From positions 1,411,473 through 1,475,472 of the forward strand of contig CM000855.1 in the NCBI GenBank assembly GCA_000163995.1: DNA of 64,000 bases, written 5' to 3'. The DNA is from Campylobacter jejuni subsp. jejuni 414 (GTDB lineage Bacteria > Campylobacterota > Campylobacteria > Campylobacterales > Campylobacteraceae). Positions 9,520 through 18,453 of this stretch are shown one piece after another. Both the position numbers and the translations under genes were made by a program. Numbering within the stretch: the stretch's first letter is position 1; each line of letters opens with the position of its first letter. The notes beneath the pieces were generated by a model, which did no database searches, was not told where the DNA came from, and worked only from the letters and a program-made list of their open reading frames with translations.

Positions 9520-10185
9520 TTACTTTAAACTATTTAAATAAGCGATCAAAGCAACTATTTCTTTGATTTCACCTTTAGCAAAGGCATCCTTTACTTCTTG
9601 ATTTTTCATTTGATCAACTATAGCCTGAGCTTCTGCTCTAACTTCGGCTTGTGCATCTTCCCAAGAACCAAGTTTTGTTCCATTTTCTGTATCATAAGGA
9701 ACATTGAAAACTTTTTTCACAGTTAAAGCCTCAGCGTAAGCGGTTTCAATATCTGCATTATTTTTAAACATATGCTTATATGAAGGCATAATAGAATCTG
9801 GAACAACAGAAATAGGATCCCACATATGATTTTCATGCCAATCAGCTGTTCTATAATTTCCTACACGAGCAAGATCAGGCCCTGTTCTTTTTGAACCCCA
9901 AAGAAAAGGTCTATCATAAGCAAATTCACCACTTATAGAATACATACCATAACGATCTGTTTCTGATTTAAATGGACGAATAAGTTGTGAATGACAAGCA
10001 TTACAACTATCTTTAATGTATGCCGCACGCCCTGCAAGCTGTAAAACCGTATAAGGTTTTTTGCCTTCAATTGGTCTTGCATTTTCTGCAAAATTCGGTA
10101 AAATTTCAACTATACCCGCATAAGCAATCACCACAAAAACAGCTACAGCAAAAAAGAATGGATTTTTTTCTAACCAACTAAACAT
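9520..10185 (-). CDS. ccoO: cbb3 cytochrome oxidase subunit II, monohaem cytochrome c
   Basis: 221 residues. N-terminal membrane anchor (about 10-28), then a cytochrome c domain with one haem site CNACHSQLIRP and a distal methionine in SIMPSYKHMF. RTGPDLARVG and WHENHMWDP are typical of CcoO/FixO. Acts in the periplasm as electron carrier into CcoN. It starts 12 nt after ccoN. Counterpart of Cj1489c. Confidence 0.95.
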   Translation of the reverse strand: MFSWLEKNPFFFAVAVFVVIAYAGIVEILPNFAENARPIEGKKPYTVLQLAGRAAYIKDSCNACHSQLIRPFKSETDRYGMYSISGEFAYDRPFLWGSKRTGPDLARVGNYRTADWHENHMWDPISVVPDSIMPSYKHMFKNNADIETAYAEALTVKKVFNVPYDTENGTKLGSWEDAQAEVRAEAQAIVDQMKNQEVKDAFAKGEIKEIVALIAYLNSLK

Positions 10186-10197
10186 ATTTTCTCCTTT

Positions 10198-11664
10198 TTA
10201 TGCTGCCATAGGCGAAGCGCTTTTTGGTTCTTTATCAAGCACTCTTCCACAAGCAATTGTTTTGTAAATATTATAAGTAAACATAAAGAAACCGATAAGA
10301 TACAATAATCCACCAATCGCTCTAATCCAATAATAAGGAATAATAGCCACAACAGTATCAATAAAGCTATAAAGCAAGTTACCATACTCATCTGTTGCTC
10401 TCCACATCATACCTTGAGTAATGCCTGCAATCCACATTGAAGAAAAATAAAGAACTATACCTGTAGTTTGAATCCAAAATTGAGCTTCCATTAAAGATTT
10501 ACTATAAAGCTCTCTTTTGAAAACTCTAGGAGTCATATGATAAAGTGCAGCCATAGTCATAAATCCTACCCAACCAAGTGTTCCATCATGGACATGTCCT
10601 GGAATCCAATCTGTAAAGTGTGCTAAAGCATTAACAGATTTAATCGAAAGAATTGGTCCTTCAAGTGTTGAGAACATATAAAAAGTTGATGCCAAAATCA
10701 TAAATTTAATCAATGGACTCTCGCGAAGTTGACTCCACTCACCTTTCATTGTAAGCAAGATATTAATCGCTGAACCCCAAGAAGGTAAAATCAATACTAC
10801 AGAGAAAACCGAACCCATAGTTTGCATCCAATCAGGTACAGTTGAATAAATCAAATGGTGTCCACCTGCCCAAAGATAAACAAACATTATACCCCAAAAT
10901 GCAAATAAAGAGAGTTTATAAGAGAAAATCGGCTGACCACTTTCTTTTGGTAAAAAATAATAAATTTGAGCAATGACACCCACAGTAAATATAAATGCCA
11001 CAGCATTATGTCCATACCACCATTGTACTAAAGCATCGTTTGTTCCTGCATACATTGATACACTATGCCACCATTTACCCATTCCTGTAACAAAATAAGT
11101 TGGTACTTCCATATTATTGAAAAGATAAAGCATAGCTACGCCTAAAAATGTAGCTATATAATACCATAGAGAAATATAAAGAGTTTTTTCACGGCGAATT
11201 CCAATAAGTCCAAAAATACTTACGCCCCATAAAACCCAAACAAGAACAATAAGGATATCTAAAGGCCATTCAAGCTCTGCATATTCTTTAGATGTAGTTA
11301 CACCCATAAACAAAGATATAACAGCTAAAATCATAGTAAACATATAAAGCCAAAAATGAAGCTTGCCAACAGTCATTAAAAATCTTGATTCAGCCATGCT
11401 CACTTTAAGAACACGTTGACCTATATAATACCAAGTTGCCCAAATCCCTGAAATCAGAAAACCAAAAACCACACCTGAAATATGAAGTGGTCTAAGTCTT
11501 GAAAAAGTGGCATATTCTCCTGCTAAATAATTTAAGTTAGGATATGCCATTTGAAAAGCTATGAGAGTTCCTATAGCCATACCAACAATGCCAAACAATA
11601 TGGTTGCAAACATAAAATATCTTGTAACCGTATAGTCGTAATTTAATACATTACCTGGATGCAT
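10198..11664 (-). CDS. ccoN: cbb3 cytochrome oxidase subunit I, catalytic
   Basis: 488 residues with about 12 membrane helices. It reduces oxygen at a haem b3-CuB centre and is the high-affinity terminal oxidase for microaerobic growth. Visible ligands: LRPLHISG for low-spin haem, WWYGHNAVAF and WAGGHHLIYSTVPDW for CuB histidines, and ALAHFTDWIPGHVHDG near haem b3. First gene of the operon; AAGGAG lies just upstream of the ATG. Counterpart of Cj1490c. Confidence 0.96.
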   Translation of the reverse strand: MHPGNVLNYDYTVTRYFMFATILFGIVGMAIGTLIAFQMAYPNLNYLAGEYATFSRLRPLHISGVVFGFLISGIWATWYYIGQRVLKVSMAESRFLMTVGKLHFWLYMFTMILAVISLFMGVTTSKEYAELEWPLDILIVLVWVLWGVSIFGLIGIRREKTLYISLWYYIATFLGVAMLYLFNNMEVPTYFVTGMGKWWHSVSMYAGTNDALVQWWYGHNAVAFIFTVGVIAQIYYFLPKESGQPIFSYKLSLFAFWGIMFVYLWAGGHHLIYSTVPDWMQTMGSVFSVVLILPSWGSAINILLTMKGEWSQLRESPLIKFMILASTFYMFSTLEGPILSIKSVNALAHFTDWIPGHVHDGTLGWVGFMTMAALYHMTPRVFKRELYSKSLMEAQFWIQTTGIVLYFSSMWIAGITQGMMWRATDEYGNLLYSFIDTVVAIIPYYWIRAIGGLLYLIGFFMFTYNIYKTIACGRVLDKEPKSASPMAA

Positions 11665-11699
11665 CGACTTTCTCCTTAAAATTTTTTTGATAACAAGAA

Positions 11700-11722
11700 A
11701 ATATTGTACAATATTAATTATA
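11700..11722 (-). promoter_or_regulatory. ccoNOQP promoter with a palindrome at the start site
   Basis: On the minus strand an extended -10 (TGTATAAT, TATAAT at 11717-11722) lies 53 nt upstream of ccoN. A perfect 16-bp palindrome AATATTGTACAATATT (11700-11715) begins one base downstream of it, over the expected start site, where a repressor would block transcription. No strong -35 is visible. Confidence 0.6.
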
Positions 11723-11783
11723 CATTTTTTCTTAAAAATAATAATTTTGTTAACTATTTGTTATATTTTAAAGTTAAATCAGT

Positions 11784-12464
11784 TTATTTATTGATATTTA
11801 TCTTATAACCTAAACTTGGCACATTTTTTATAAAATCTTCACCCACTTTATCTCTTACTCTTTTGATAAAAGTTCTAACAGCAGTATCGCTCACATGTTC
11901 ACCTATCCAAACATTTTTCTTAATATCTTCATGCAAAACCAAAACTCCGGGTTGTTTTAAAAGTAAAGAAATAAAAGCTAATTCTTTTTTAGTTAAAACA
12001 ACTTCTTTACCATTATGAATCAAAGTTCGTTTAGTTTTATTAAATTGATATTCTTCAGAAATTTTTACAAGCATATTTGCTTCGATTTTTTCACCAACTA
12101 AACAATTTAAAACTTTAAATAATTCTTCTATATCAATAGGTTTAATTAAATATTTATCTATACCAATATCAATAGAACACAAAAGTCTCTCTTTTTCTGA
12201 ATATGCACTAAGAACGACAATTGGCACATCATCTGAAATTTCTTTAATCTCTCTTGCCATATCCAATCCATCCATAATAGGCATAGCGATATCTGTGATA
12301 ACTAAATCCGGTTTAAATTTTTTAAATTTTTTGAGCCCTTCGACCCCATTTCGAGCTCCAATTATCTTGCTAAAACGTTCACTTAATACTTTAATTAATG
12401 ATTCTCTAGTTTTAATTTCATCTTCAACTACTAATATTATTAATTTTTTACATTCTTGTGACAT
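11784..12464 (-). CDS. bumR: OmpR-family response regulator, BumR orthologue
   Basis: 226 residues. Receiver domain at about 8-120 with acidic pocket E14/D15, phospho-acceptor D58 in LVITDIAMPIMDG and K107 region YLIKPID. An OmpR-type winged helix follows at about 140-224 (KRTLIHNGKEVVLTKKELAF, DTAVRTFIKRVRDKVG, VPSLGYKINI). In C. jejuni the Cj1491c/Cj1492c pair is the butyrate-responsive BumR/BumS system. Here the regulator is intact but its partner gene immediately upstream is ruined, so it may act without its own sensor or through cross-talk. Confidence 0.85.
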   Translation of the reverse strand: MSQECKKLIILVVEDEIKTRESLIKVLSERFSKIIGARNGVEGLKKFKKFKPDLVITDIAMPIMDGLDMAREIKEISDDVPIVVLSAYSEKERLLCSIDIGIDKYLIKPIDIEELFKVLNCLVGEKIEANMLVKISEEYQFNKTKRTLIHNGKEVVLTKKELAFISLLLKQPGVLVLHEDIKKNVWIGEHVSDTAVRTFIKRVRDKVGEDFIKNVPSLGYKININK

Positions 12465-12465
12465 T

Positions 12466-13589
12466 TCTACTCTACCCTCTCTTTTAGCTTTAAAAATACT
12501 TCAAAACAAGCCCCATCTTTCATTTTTAACTTTTATTTTTCCTTAGAAACTTTCGATAATTTATCTACTTATAAAGCCCTTCTATACTTTGATAGGATAT
12601 TTATTGTAAGGTTGAAAAATTTTATCTAAGTTTTCTTTATCAATCTCACCAACATTATCTTTTATTTTAATTTTCAGATATTTTTTTCAAATTTTAAAAA
12701 AGTTATTGTTACAATCTTTCTTTTTTATTTTTAAATGTTTCTGTATGACTTAAAATCAAATTGAGAAAAACTCTTATCAAGCCATTATCATATGCCAAAA
12801 CTTTATAATCAACTTTTTGAAACAATATTCAATATTTACATGATTTTTTTCTATAGTTTCAAAAGCAATTTCTAAGGCTTTATTTAAGTCTTTTTTATAA
12901 ATACAACAGTTTCTATACTCCCTTATCAAACAAAGTTCTAAACATATCAATGTTTCTGACATATTCTTATATCTTTTGATTGTAAATAAATCTCGATAAA
13001 TCCTTTTTTCATCTTTAAGATTTTGTTTCATTTAAAACATAGTAATACCAAACTCATTTAAATGAAGATTTCAAAATCTCTTCATAGATTATTTTAATAT
13101 CTTTTTGATTTTTTTCCAAGACAATTCGCATTTTTTTCTCAAATTTTTATCTAACTGTATAAATTCTTTTGGTGATTTTTAACTATATTTTTGAGATTTA
13201 TGCTTAATTCTCTTAATTTAGCGTAATTTAGAATAAGCTTTTCATTAAACTTAAAAAGAACTTACTAACATCATGAGAAAATGCTACTATATCTATAAAT
13301 TTATTATTTTATTCAAAATAGAAATTAATAAGGTTTCAAGATAGAAAGTCTTGCCTGATTTATCTATATTTTAAAATAACTTGTTAACAAGGCTTTTTAT
13401 ATGAAAGTTTTTAACTCTTGATAACACTTTTAACATCTAGATGTTAAATTTTGAATGCTTTTTTCTTATAAGCTCTTTTTACTATATTCACATTATTTAG
13501 CAAAGCTTATCGCTGACAAAAAATAAATTTCCTTAAGCATCCATTCTTGAAAAAATTGTATTTTTCAATTGCTTTAAAAAATTTTTCAT
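12466..13589 (-). pseudogene. bumS: Degraded sensor kinase gene (bumS remnant)
   Basis: The remnant begins with ATG at 13589, overlapping the stop of the TauE-like gene (ATGA), and starts MKNFLKQLKNTIFSRMDA before a stop after 18 codons. Fragments follow in several frames. Around 12780-13031 an 84-codon frame contains KALEIAFETIEKNHVNIEY, a kinase dimerisation-region type sequence. Around 12600-12660 GEIDKENLDKIFQPY is the N/G box of a HATPase domain. Near 12500-12560 the ending ESF-GKIKVKNE is split by frameshifts. Many stops, so this is old decay, not one sequencing error. It occupies the place of Cj1492c. Confidence 0.78.
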
Positions 13590-14245
13590 TGAAAAGCCTT
13601 AAAACCTATATAGGCAAGATTTATACCGTAACAAATAATAATGCCATACGATAAATAATTAAACAAATTTCTCAAAAAATCGCTGAAAAACTGTGAAATT
13701 TTTGAGAAAAATAACATTGCAGGTAAAGTTGATACTCCAAAAATCATCATTACCAAAATACTTTCAAAAACATTTTGTTTACTCATTGCATTGGCTATAA
13801 AAAAATACACCAATCCACAAGGAACAAAACCATTTGAAAATCCTAAAAATATAGCTGATTTTAATCCTTTAAAATTTTTAGATTTTTTAATAATTTTCTT
13901 TATAAAACCATCAAAAAAAACATTATTTTCAATAAAAGATAACATATTACCTCTAAAAATAAGAGCAAAACCTAAAATCATCATAAATACGCCAAGAACA
14001 AAAAACGACAAACCTTGAATATTGGCATTAATTGCTAATATATTTCCAAAAGTCCCAAAAATTATACCTAAAACAATATAAGCAAAAATTCTAAATAAAT
14101 GATAAATTAAAGTTAATAAAAATAAATTATTACTTTTTGAATTTAAATTTATAAAAAGTAAAGTAAAACCACCGCACATAGAGTAACAGTGTCCAAAACT
14201 AGATAAAAAAGCAACGCCAATAATGGCTAAAAAATCTATATTCAC
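13586..14245 (-). CDS. TauE/SafE- or DsbD-type polytopic membrane protein
   Basis: 219 residues, six or seven membrane helices. GVAFLSSFGHCYSMCGGF near the N-terminus and NGFVPCGLVYFF near the middle are the paired Gly/Cys motifs of the sulfite-exporter/cytochrome-biogenesis (UreH-like) family. Members beside cco genes are linked to copper or haem supply for cbb3 oxidase, which fits here, but the transported species cannot be read from sequence. It overlaps carA upstream and the bumS remnant downstream, each by ATGA. Counterpart of Cj1493c. Confidence 0.75.
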   Translation of the reverse strand: MNIDFLAIIGVAFLSSFGHCYSMCGGFTLLFINLNSKSNNLFLLTLIYHLFRIFAYIVLGIIFGTFGNILAINANIQGLSFFVLGVFMMILGFALIFRGNMLSFIENNVFFDGFIKKIIKKSKNFKGLKSAIFLGFSNGFVPCGLVYFFIANAMSKQNVFESILVMMIFGVSTLPAMLFFSKISQFFSDFLRNLFNYLSYGIIICYGINLAYIGFKAFQ

Positions 14246-15360
14246 ATCAAATTCATAAATTCTTTGAAAATATACTTACTCTCATGAGGACCTGAAGAAC
14301 TTTCTGGATGGTGCTGAACTGATATAATAGGATAATTTTTATATCTTACTCCTTCAACATTATCCCCAAATAAATTTCTATGGGTAATAATAGCCACTTG
14401 AGCTAATTCTTCTGGAACATTATAATTATGATTTTGCGCAGTAATTTCTACTGTTTTTGTATCAAGATTAATCACAGGGTGATTTGCTCCGTGTTGCCCA
14501 AATTTCATTTTATAAGTTTCATATCCAAAAGCATTGCTTAAAAGCTGATGACCTAAACAAATTCCAAACATAGGAATTTTAGCTTCTATAAGTTTTTTAA
14601 TCTCTACAATCTCTTGTTTTAAAATTCTTGGCTCGCCTGGGCCATTAGAAAGAAACACGCCTTGAATTTCACCTTTTTTATACAAAGTAATCAATTCATC
14701 TGCTTTAACATTATATGGATAAACTTCCACTTCAAAGCCTACTTCTACAAGCTCATTTAAAATATTTGTTTTAACACCATAATCAATAACAGCAACTTTT
14801 TTCTCGCTTCTTTTAGCGTCATTAAATTTTTGCAAATTTGAATTCCAAACGCCTTGTTTATGAGAATAATTTTTCTTAGTGCTGACTTCTTTTACAAAAT
14901 TTATTTCATCAATTTTTGCTGATTTTTCTAAGGCAATTTTTAAGTCTTCTTTATTTGAAATTTCGGTTGAAATCACAGCTCTTAAATTGCCATTATTTCT
15001 TATCATTTTTACTAGATATCTCGTATCAAGTTCATAAATTCCTATTTTTCCATGTTTTTCAAGATAATCCTGCAAACTTTCTTTGGCACGAAAATTTGAA
15101 AAACTAGGACTTAATTCACGCATTAAAACACCGCTTGCAAAGATTTCTTTGCTTTCATTATCGTTTTCATTGGTTCCTACTACACCAATTTCTGGCATAG
15201 AAAATACGATAAATTGGCCTGCATAAGAAGGATCTGAAATGATTTCTTGATAACCTGTTAAAGAGGTGTTAAATACAAGCTCTCCAAAAAAAGTACCACC
15301 TTTTCCAAAAGCCTTAGTAATTAAAAAAACATCATTCTCTAGATAAATATAAGCTTTCAT
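14242..15360 (-). CDS. carA: Carbamoyl-phosphate synthase small subunit
   Basis: 372 residues. Supplies ammonia from glutamine to CarB for carbamoyl phosphate (arginine and pyrimidine synthesis). The N-terminal CPSase domain has VFNTSLTGYQEI and DPSYAGQ. The C-terminal class I glutaminase has the nucleophile in FGICLGHQLL (Cys near residue 267) and the His/Glu pair in VQHHPESSSGPHES. The start overlaps the DUF507 stop by TAATG, and the stop overlaps the TauE-like start by ATGA. Confidence 0.96.
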   Translation of the reverse strand: MKAYIYLENDVFLITKAFGKGGTFFGELVFNTSLTGYQEIISDPSYAGQFIVFSMPEIGVVGTNENDNESKEIFASGVLMRELSPSFSNFRAKESLQDYLEKHGKIGIYELDTRYLVKMIRNNGNLRAVISTEISNKEDLKIALEKSAKIDEINFVKEVSTKKNYSHKQGVWNSNLQKFNDAKRSEKKVAVIDYGVKTNILNELVEVGFEVEVYPYNVKADELITLYKKGEIQGVFLSNGPGEPRILKQEIVEIKKLIEAKIPMFGICLGHQLLSNAFGYETYKMKFGQHGANHPVINLDTKTVEITAQNHNYNVPEELAQVAIITHRNLFGDNVEGVRYKNYPIISVQHHPESSSGPHESKYIFKEFMNLM

Positions 15361-15911
15361 TAAAACATACCTTTTTTTCTAAGCTCTTCTTGATAAAGCT
15401 TTTCAAAAATAAGCTCATATTCTTCACTGCCTGGAATAGGTTTTGTTTTATAATTGCTAATTTTTTCATAAACCTCATCTTCAAGTTTTTCATAAATTTT
15501 AAGATAAGATTCTATGCTTGAAAAAATTAAATTTTTAACCCTATTTTCGCTCACTATAAAATTAATATAATCATTTTCTACAAGTTCTTCTAAAATTCGA
15601 TGCGCTAGATGATTATGACGATCTTCAGAATCTAAAATTACACTAAACTGAGGAGCTAATTTTTTCTTTACAAGCCAAAACATATTTTTACGATCCACTT
15701 GCATAAGTTCCATTTCATCTTCTTGTTGTTCTAAAAGCTCTTTCACTTTTTCGTCTAATTTTCTTTCATTTAAAATATCTTTCTCTAAAACTTCTATTAT
15801 ACATACCTTAAGCTTTTCTAATTGATCTTTAATTTCTACAAAAGAAGAATTAGCTATATCTAACATCATTTTATTTGCAATATAAGGAATATGTGGCAAT
15901 TTTATACGCAT
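15360..15911 (-). CDS. DUF507 family protein
   Basis: 183 residues, soluble and charged, beginning MRIKLPHIPYIANKMMLDI and ending YQEELRKKGMF. Two similar halves, each with a helix pair and a R-I-x-E-L/K-V-x-x-L type motif, match DUF507 of epsilonproteobacteria and Aquificales. Function unknown. It sits just before carA and is counterpart of Cj1495c. Confidence 0.75.
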   Translation of the reverse strand: MRIKLPHIPYIANKMMLDIANSSFVEIKDQLEKLKVCIIEVLEKDILNERKLDEKVKELLEQQEDEMELMQVDRKNMFWLVKKKLAPQFSVILDSEDRHNHLAHRILEELVENDYINFIVSENRVKNLIFSSIESYLKIYEKLEDEVYEKISNYKTKPIPGSEEYELIFEKLYQEELRKKGMF

Positions 15912-16001
15912 CTTAAAAACCTTTTATTTAATAATGTTTAAAATAATAGCTTATTTTTGGTAAAAGAATGTTAAAAATGAAAAATTTTCATTTTTAATTA
16001 C

Positions 16002-16521
16002 TTAGTTGCTAGCATTATTATCTAAATTTTTTAAAAGCAGAGTAAGTTCACTAGCTTTTTTTGGATCCATTTTAGATAAAACGCCTGAAATTTTACGCGA
16101 TTCTAAAGAAAGCATTATCTTGCTTGCATCCTCTGCGTCCATTTGACTTAAAACATCTGCAATAGCCGTATCTTTCATTTGAGAATAAATTTCTTTAACC
16201 CTACCTTGAGTTTTATCATTGATTGAATTTAGAATTTTTTGCTGCTCTTCTACAAGTCTTGCATTTTCAAGTTTTAATTCTTCAATTTTTGCTAAAGTTG
16301 CATTCACTTCAGCCTTCTTTTTTTTCCAAATTTTCAAGTCTTTCTTTTTGCAAAGCTTCAAAAGAGGCTTTATAAGCTTCTAAAGATTGTCTTGCTTCAT
16401 CAAATTCTCTAGTTTGTAGTTCAATTTGAGCTTTTCTAGCTTCAAAATACTGCTCACAATCTTGTTCAGCTCCAAAAACTGTACTTGAAATAAAAACTAA
16501 AAATATAAATTTTTTAATCAT
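16002..16521 (-). pseudogene. MotE-like periplasmic coiled-coil protein, frameshifted
   Basis: Counterpart of Cj1496c, an exported glycoprotein that influences invasion. Start at 16521 (after GAGGAG) gives signal peptide [18 protein letters not shown] coiled coil runs to LQKERLENLEKK, where a run of eight A on the coding strand (plus 16318-16325) shifts the frame to a stop. The other frame continues AEVNATLAKIEELKLENARL and ends with an MgtE_N-like/MotE module (VLSQMDAEDASKIMLSLES...GVLSKMDPKKASEL). With seven A the gene would encode about 172 residues. MotE homologues chaperone the flagellar stator and sit beside fliJ as here. True loss, slippage or sequencing error are all possible. Confidence 0.8.
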
Positions 16522-16942
16522 CTTTTTCTCCTCTGAAAAAACGACTGATCGCAATTTCATCTAAAAATTTTTCTTCAGCCTTAGCCAATTCTTTTTGTTT
16601 TTGTTTAATTTCTTCAGCCTCTAAAACCTTTATTTTTTCATAATCTAAATGTGCTTTTTGATATAAAAATTGATAATGATTTATTTCCTTTTTAGAAAGC
16701 TCTACCTTTTCTTTAACCCTTGCTAAAGCTTCACGCCCTACTTGAGCCATGCTTAAATTCGATCTTAATTCTGCTATAGATCCTGATCTTGGCAATACAC
16801 CTAAATTTTCATACTCTTGGCGTGAAAGTTCGTAAGCTTTTTCATTTTCAATTTGTCTTTGTTTAGCCTGATTGAGATTTGATTCTGCCTTATCAAGTTG
16901 TTGTTTTCTTACTTTTATAACAGAATTATATTTACTTTTCAT
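16514..16942 (-). CDS. fliJ: FliJ-like flagellar export chaperone
   Basis: 142 residues, almost entirely helical coiled coil ([40 protein letters not shown]), the size and pattern of FliJ, which escorts flagellar export substrates and activates the export ATPase. No membrane segment. It overlaps purA by ATGA and the MotE-like gene by 8 nt. Counterpart of Cj1497c. Coiled-coil similarity alone is weak, but the MotE neighbour supports it. Confidence 0.68.
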   Translation of the reverse strand: MKSKYNSVIKVRKQQLDKAESNLNQAKQRQIENEKAYELSRQEYENLGVLPRSGSIAELRSNLSMAQVGREALARVKEKVELSKKEINHYQFLYQKAHLDYEKIKVLEAEEIKQKQKELAKAEEKFLDEIAISRFFRGEKDD

Positions 16943-18189
16943 AAAATGATAGTATCATCTCTTTCAGGGCTGGTAGAAATATACTTTACTTTGACCCCTA
17001 CAAGCTCTTCAATTCTTGCAATATATTTTTTAGCATTTTCTGGTAATAAATCATAATCTTTTATTCCAAAAACTTTATCCCAACCATCCATTTCTTCATA
17101 AATAGGCCGAACATTTTCTAAATCGCTTGGCATATAGTCAATCTCCATATCCTTATATTCATAAGCACGGCAAATTTTTATCTTTTCAAAACCATCTAAA
17201 ACATCAAGTTTCATCAAAGATAAAACATCAAGTCCATTAAGCCTTGCTGTATATCTTACCGCAATCGCATCAAACCAACCACAGCGTCTTTTACGGCCAG
17301 TGCTTACACCCATTTCTTTTCCAATTTGTGCGATTTTTTCCCCCTCTTCGCCCTTGTCCTCAGTAGGAAAAGCCCCATTGCCTACTCTTGTAGTATAAGC
17401 TTTTACAATACCTATAATATTTCCCACTTCTTTGGGATTTAAACCCAGTCCTGTTAGAGCACCTGCTGAAATAGTACTTGAACTTGTAACATAAGGATAA
17501 GTTCCATGATCAATATCAAGCATAGAACCTTGGGCTCCTTCTAAAAGGACTCTTTTATCCTCATCTAAAGCCTTCCAAAGCATTCTAGTAGTATCTGTAA
17601 TATAAGGAGCTAAAATTCCATTAAAGCGTTTTAAATCAGCAAGCAATTCTTCAGCACTTGGAATTTCAACTTCAAGCATTTCAAAAAAAGTTTTATTAGC
17701 TTCAAAATCTTTCATCAAAACTTCACAAAGCCTCCCAGGTTCTAAAAGCTCTCCTACTCTATGCCCTGTGCGATTAATCTTATCTGCATAAGAAGGTCCT
17801 ATACCCTTACCTGTTGTTCCTATAGCATTTTTACCTTTAAGTTTTTCTTTTGCAATGTCTATTAAAGAATGATGTTTTAAATTTAAATGAGCTCTATCAC
17901 TGATATATAATCTACCTTTTAAATTTTCAAATTGAGCCATTTCGGCAATCAATACTTCAGGAGAAACCACAACTCCATTACCGATAATATTGATACATCT
18001 TGGATGCAAAACTCCGCTTGGCATAAGATGAAGTGCATATCTTACACCATTTACCCAAATCGTATGTCCTGCATTGTGTCCGCCTGCACTTCTGCAAACA
18101 AAATCATAATTTTCACATAATTTATCAACTACCTTACCTTTTCCCTCATCGCCCCATTGAATGCCGACAATGATATCTGCTTTACTCAT
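16939..18189 (-). CDS. purA: Adenylosuccinate synthetase
   Basis: 416 residues. Joins IMP and aspartate with GTP, first committed step to AMP. N-terminal WGDEGKGK (residues 12-19, catalytic D14) and GGHNAGHT with H42; [14 protein letters not shown] for IMP binding; [12 protein letters not shown] and [12 protein letters not shown] near the aspartate loop; C-terminal [10 protein letters not shown]. It lies 27 nt downstream of tRNA-Sec on the same strand and probably shares its transcript. Confidence 0.97.
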   Translation of the reverse strand: MSKADIIVGIQWGDEGKGKVVDKLCENYDFVCRSAGGHNAGHTIWVNGVRYALHLMPSGVLHPRCINIIGNGVVVSPEVLIAEMAQFENLKGRLYISDRAHLNLKHHSLIDIAKEKLKGKNAIGTTGKGIGPSYADKINRTGHRVGELLEPGRLCEVLMKDFEANKTFFEMLEVEIPSAEELLADLKRFNGILAPYITDTTRMLWKALDEDKRVLLEGAQGSMLDIDHGTYPYVTSSSTISAGALTGLGLNPKEVGNIIGIVKAYTTRVGNGAFPTEDKGEEGEKIAQIGKEMGVSTGRKRRCGWFDAIAVRYTARLNGLDVLSLMKLDVLDGFEKIKICRAYEYKDMEIDYMPSDLENVRPIYEEMDGWDKVFGIKDYDLLPENAKKYIARIEELVGVKVKYISTSPERDDTIIL

Positions 18190-18216
18190 AAAAATTTCCT
18201 TGATTTTACTTTGTAT

Positions 18217-18315
18217 TGGCGAGAAGATGAGAGAATCGAACTCCCCAAAGAATAGTCAACTATCCTTTCATCTGATTTGAAGTCAGTGGCGATCACCAGA
18301 TACACTAATCTTCCA
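18217..18315 (-). tRNA. selC: tRNA-Sec, anticodon TCA
   Basis: About 99 nt, the length of selenocysteine tRNA. The anticodon arm CTGACTTCAAATCAG shows the TCA anticodon; a long variable arm follows (AAGGATAGTTGACTATTCTTT); the T-arm loop is GTTCGATTC and CCA is encoded at 18217-18219. The acceptor stem pairs GAAGAT with ATCTTC, but the outermost pairs are G-U and a T/C mismatch, so the exact 5' base (18314 or 18315) is uncertain. It reads the UGA codons in selD and fdhA in this window. Confidence 0.93.
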
Positions 18316-18323
18316 AAGTGATA

Positions 18324-18329
18324 ATTATA
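18324..18329 (-). promoter_or_regulatory. -10 element for tRNA-Sec and probably purA
   Basis: TATAAT on the minus strand, 8-9 nt upstream of the mature tRNA 5' end, so transcription would begin almost at the tRNA. No strong -35. No other promoter is evident in the 27 nt before purA. Confidence 0.55.
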
Positions 18330-18372
18330 GCGATTTTTAATGAAAAACAAAATAAATTTATCAACAATCTTT

Positions 18373-18401
18373 TTGACTTCATATTAAATTTAAGCTATAA
18401 T
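18373..18401 (+). promoter_or_regulatory. Sigma70-type promoter of fdhTU
   Basis: TTGACT (18373-18378), 17-bp spacer, TATAAT (18396-18401). The start site would be near 18408, about 46 nt before the fdhT start. It diverges from the tRNA-Sec promoter within the same 138-bp gap. Confidence 0.75.
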
Positions 18402-18453
18402 CTCACTCTTTTTTAGCATCAAGTTTTGATGATTACATTTTTAGGAACTTTCT

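Noticed and set aside
18217-18315. tRNA-Sec as an attachment site for an integrated element
   Set aside because: No integrase and no repeat of its 3' end nearby; both flanks are standard chromosomal genes.
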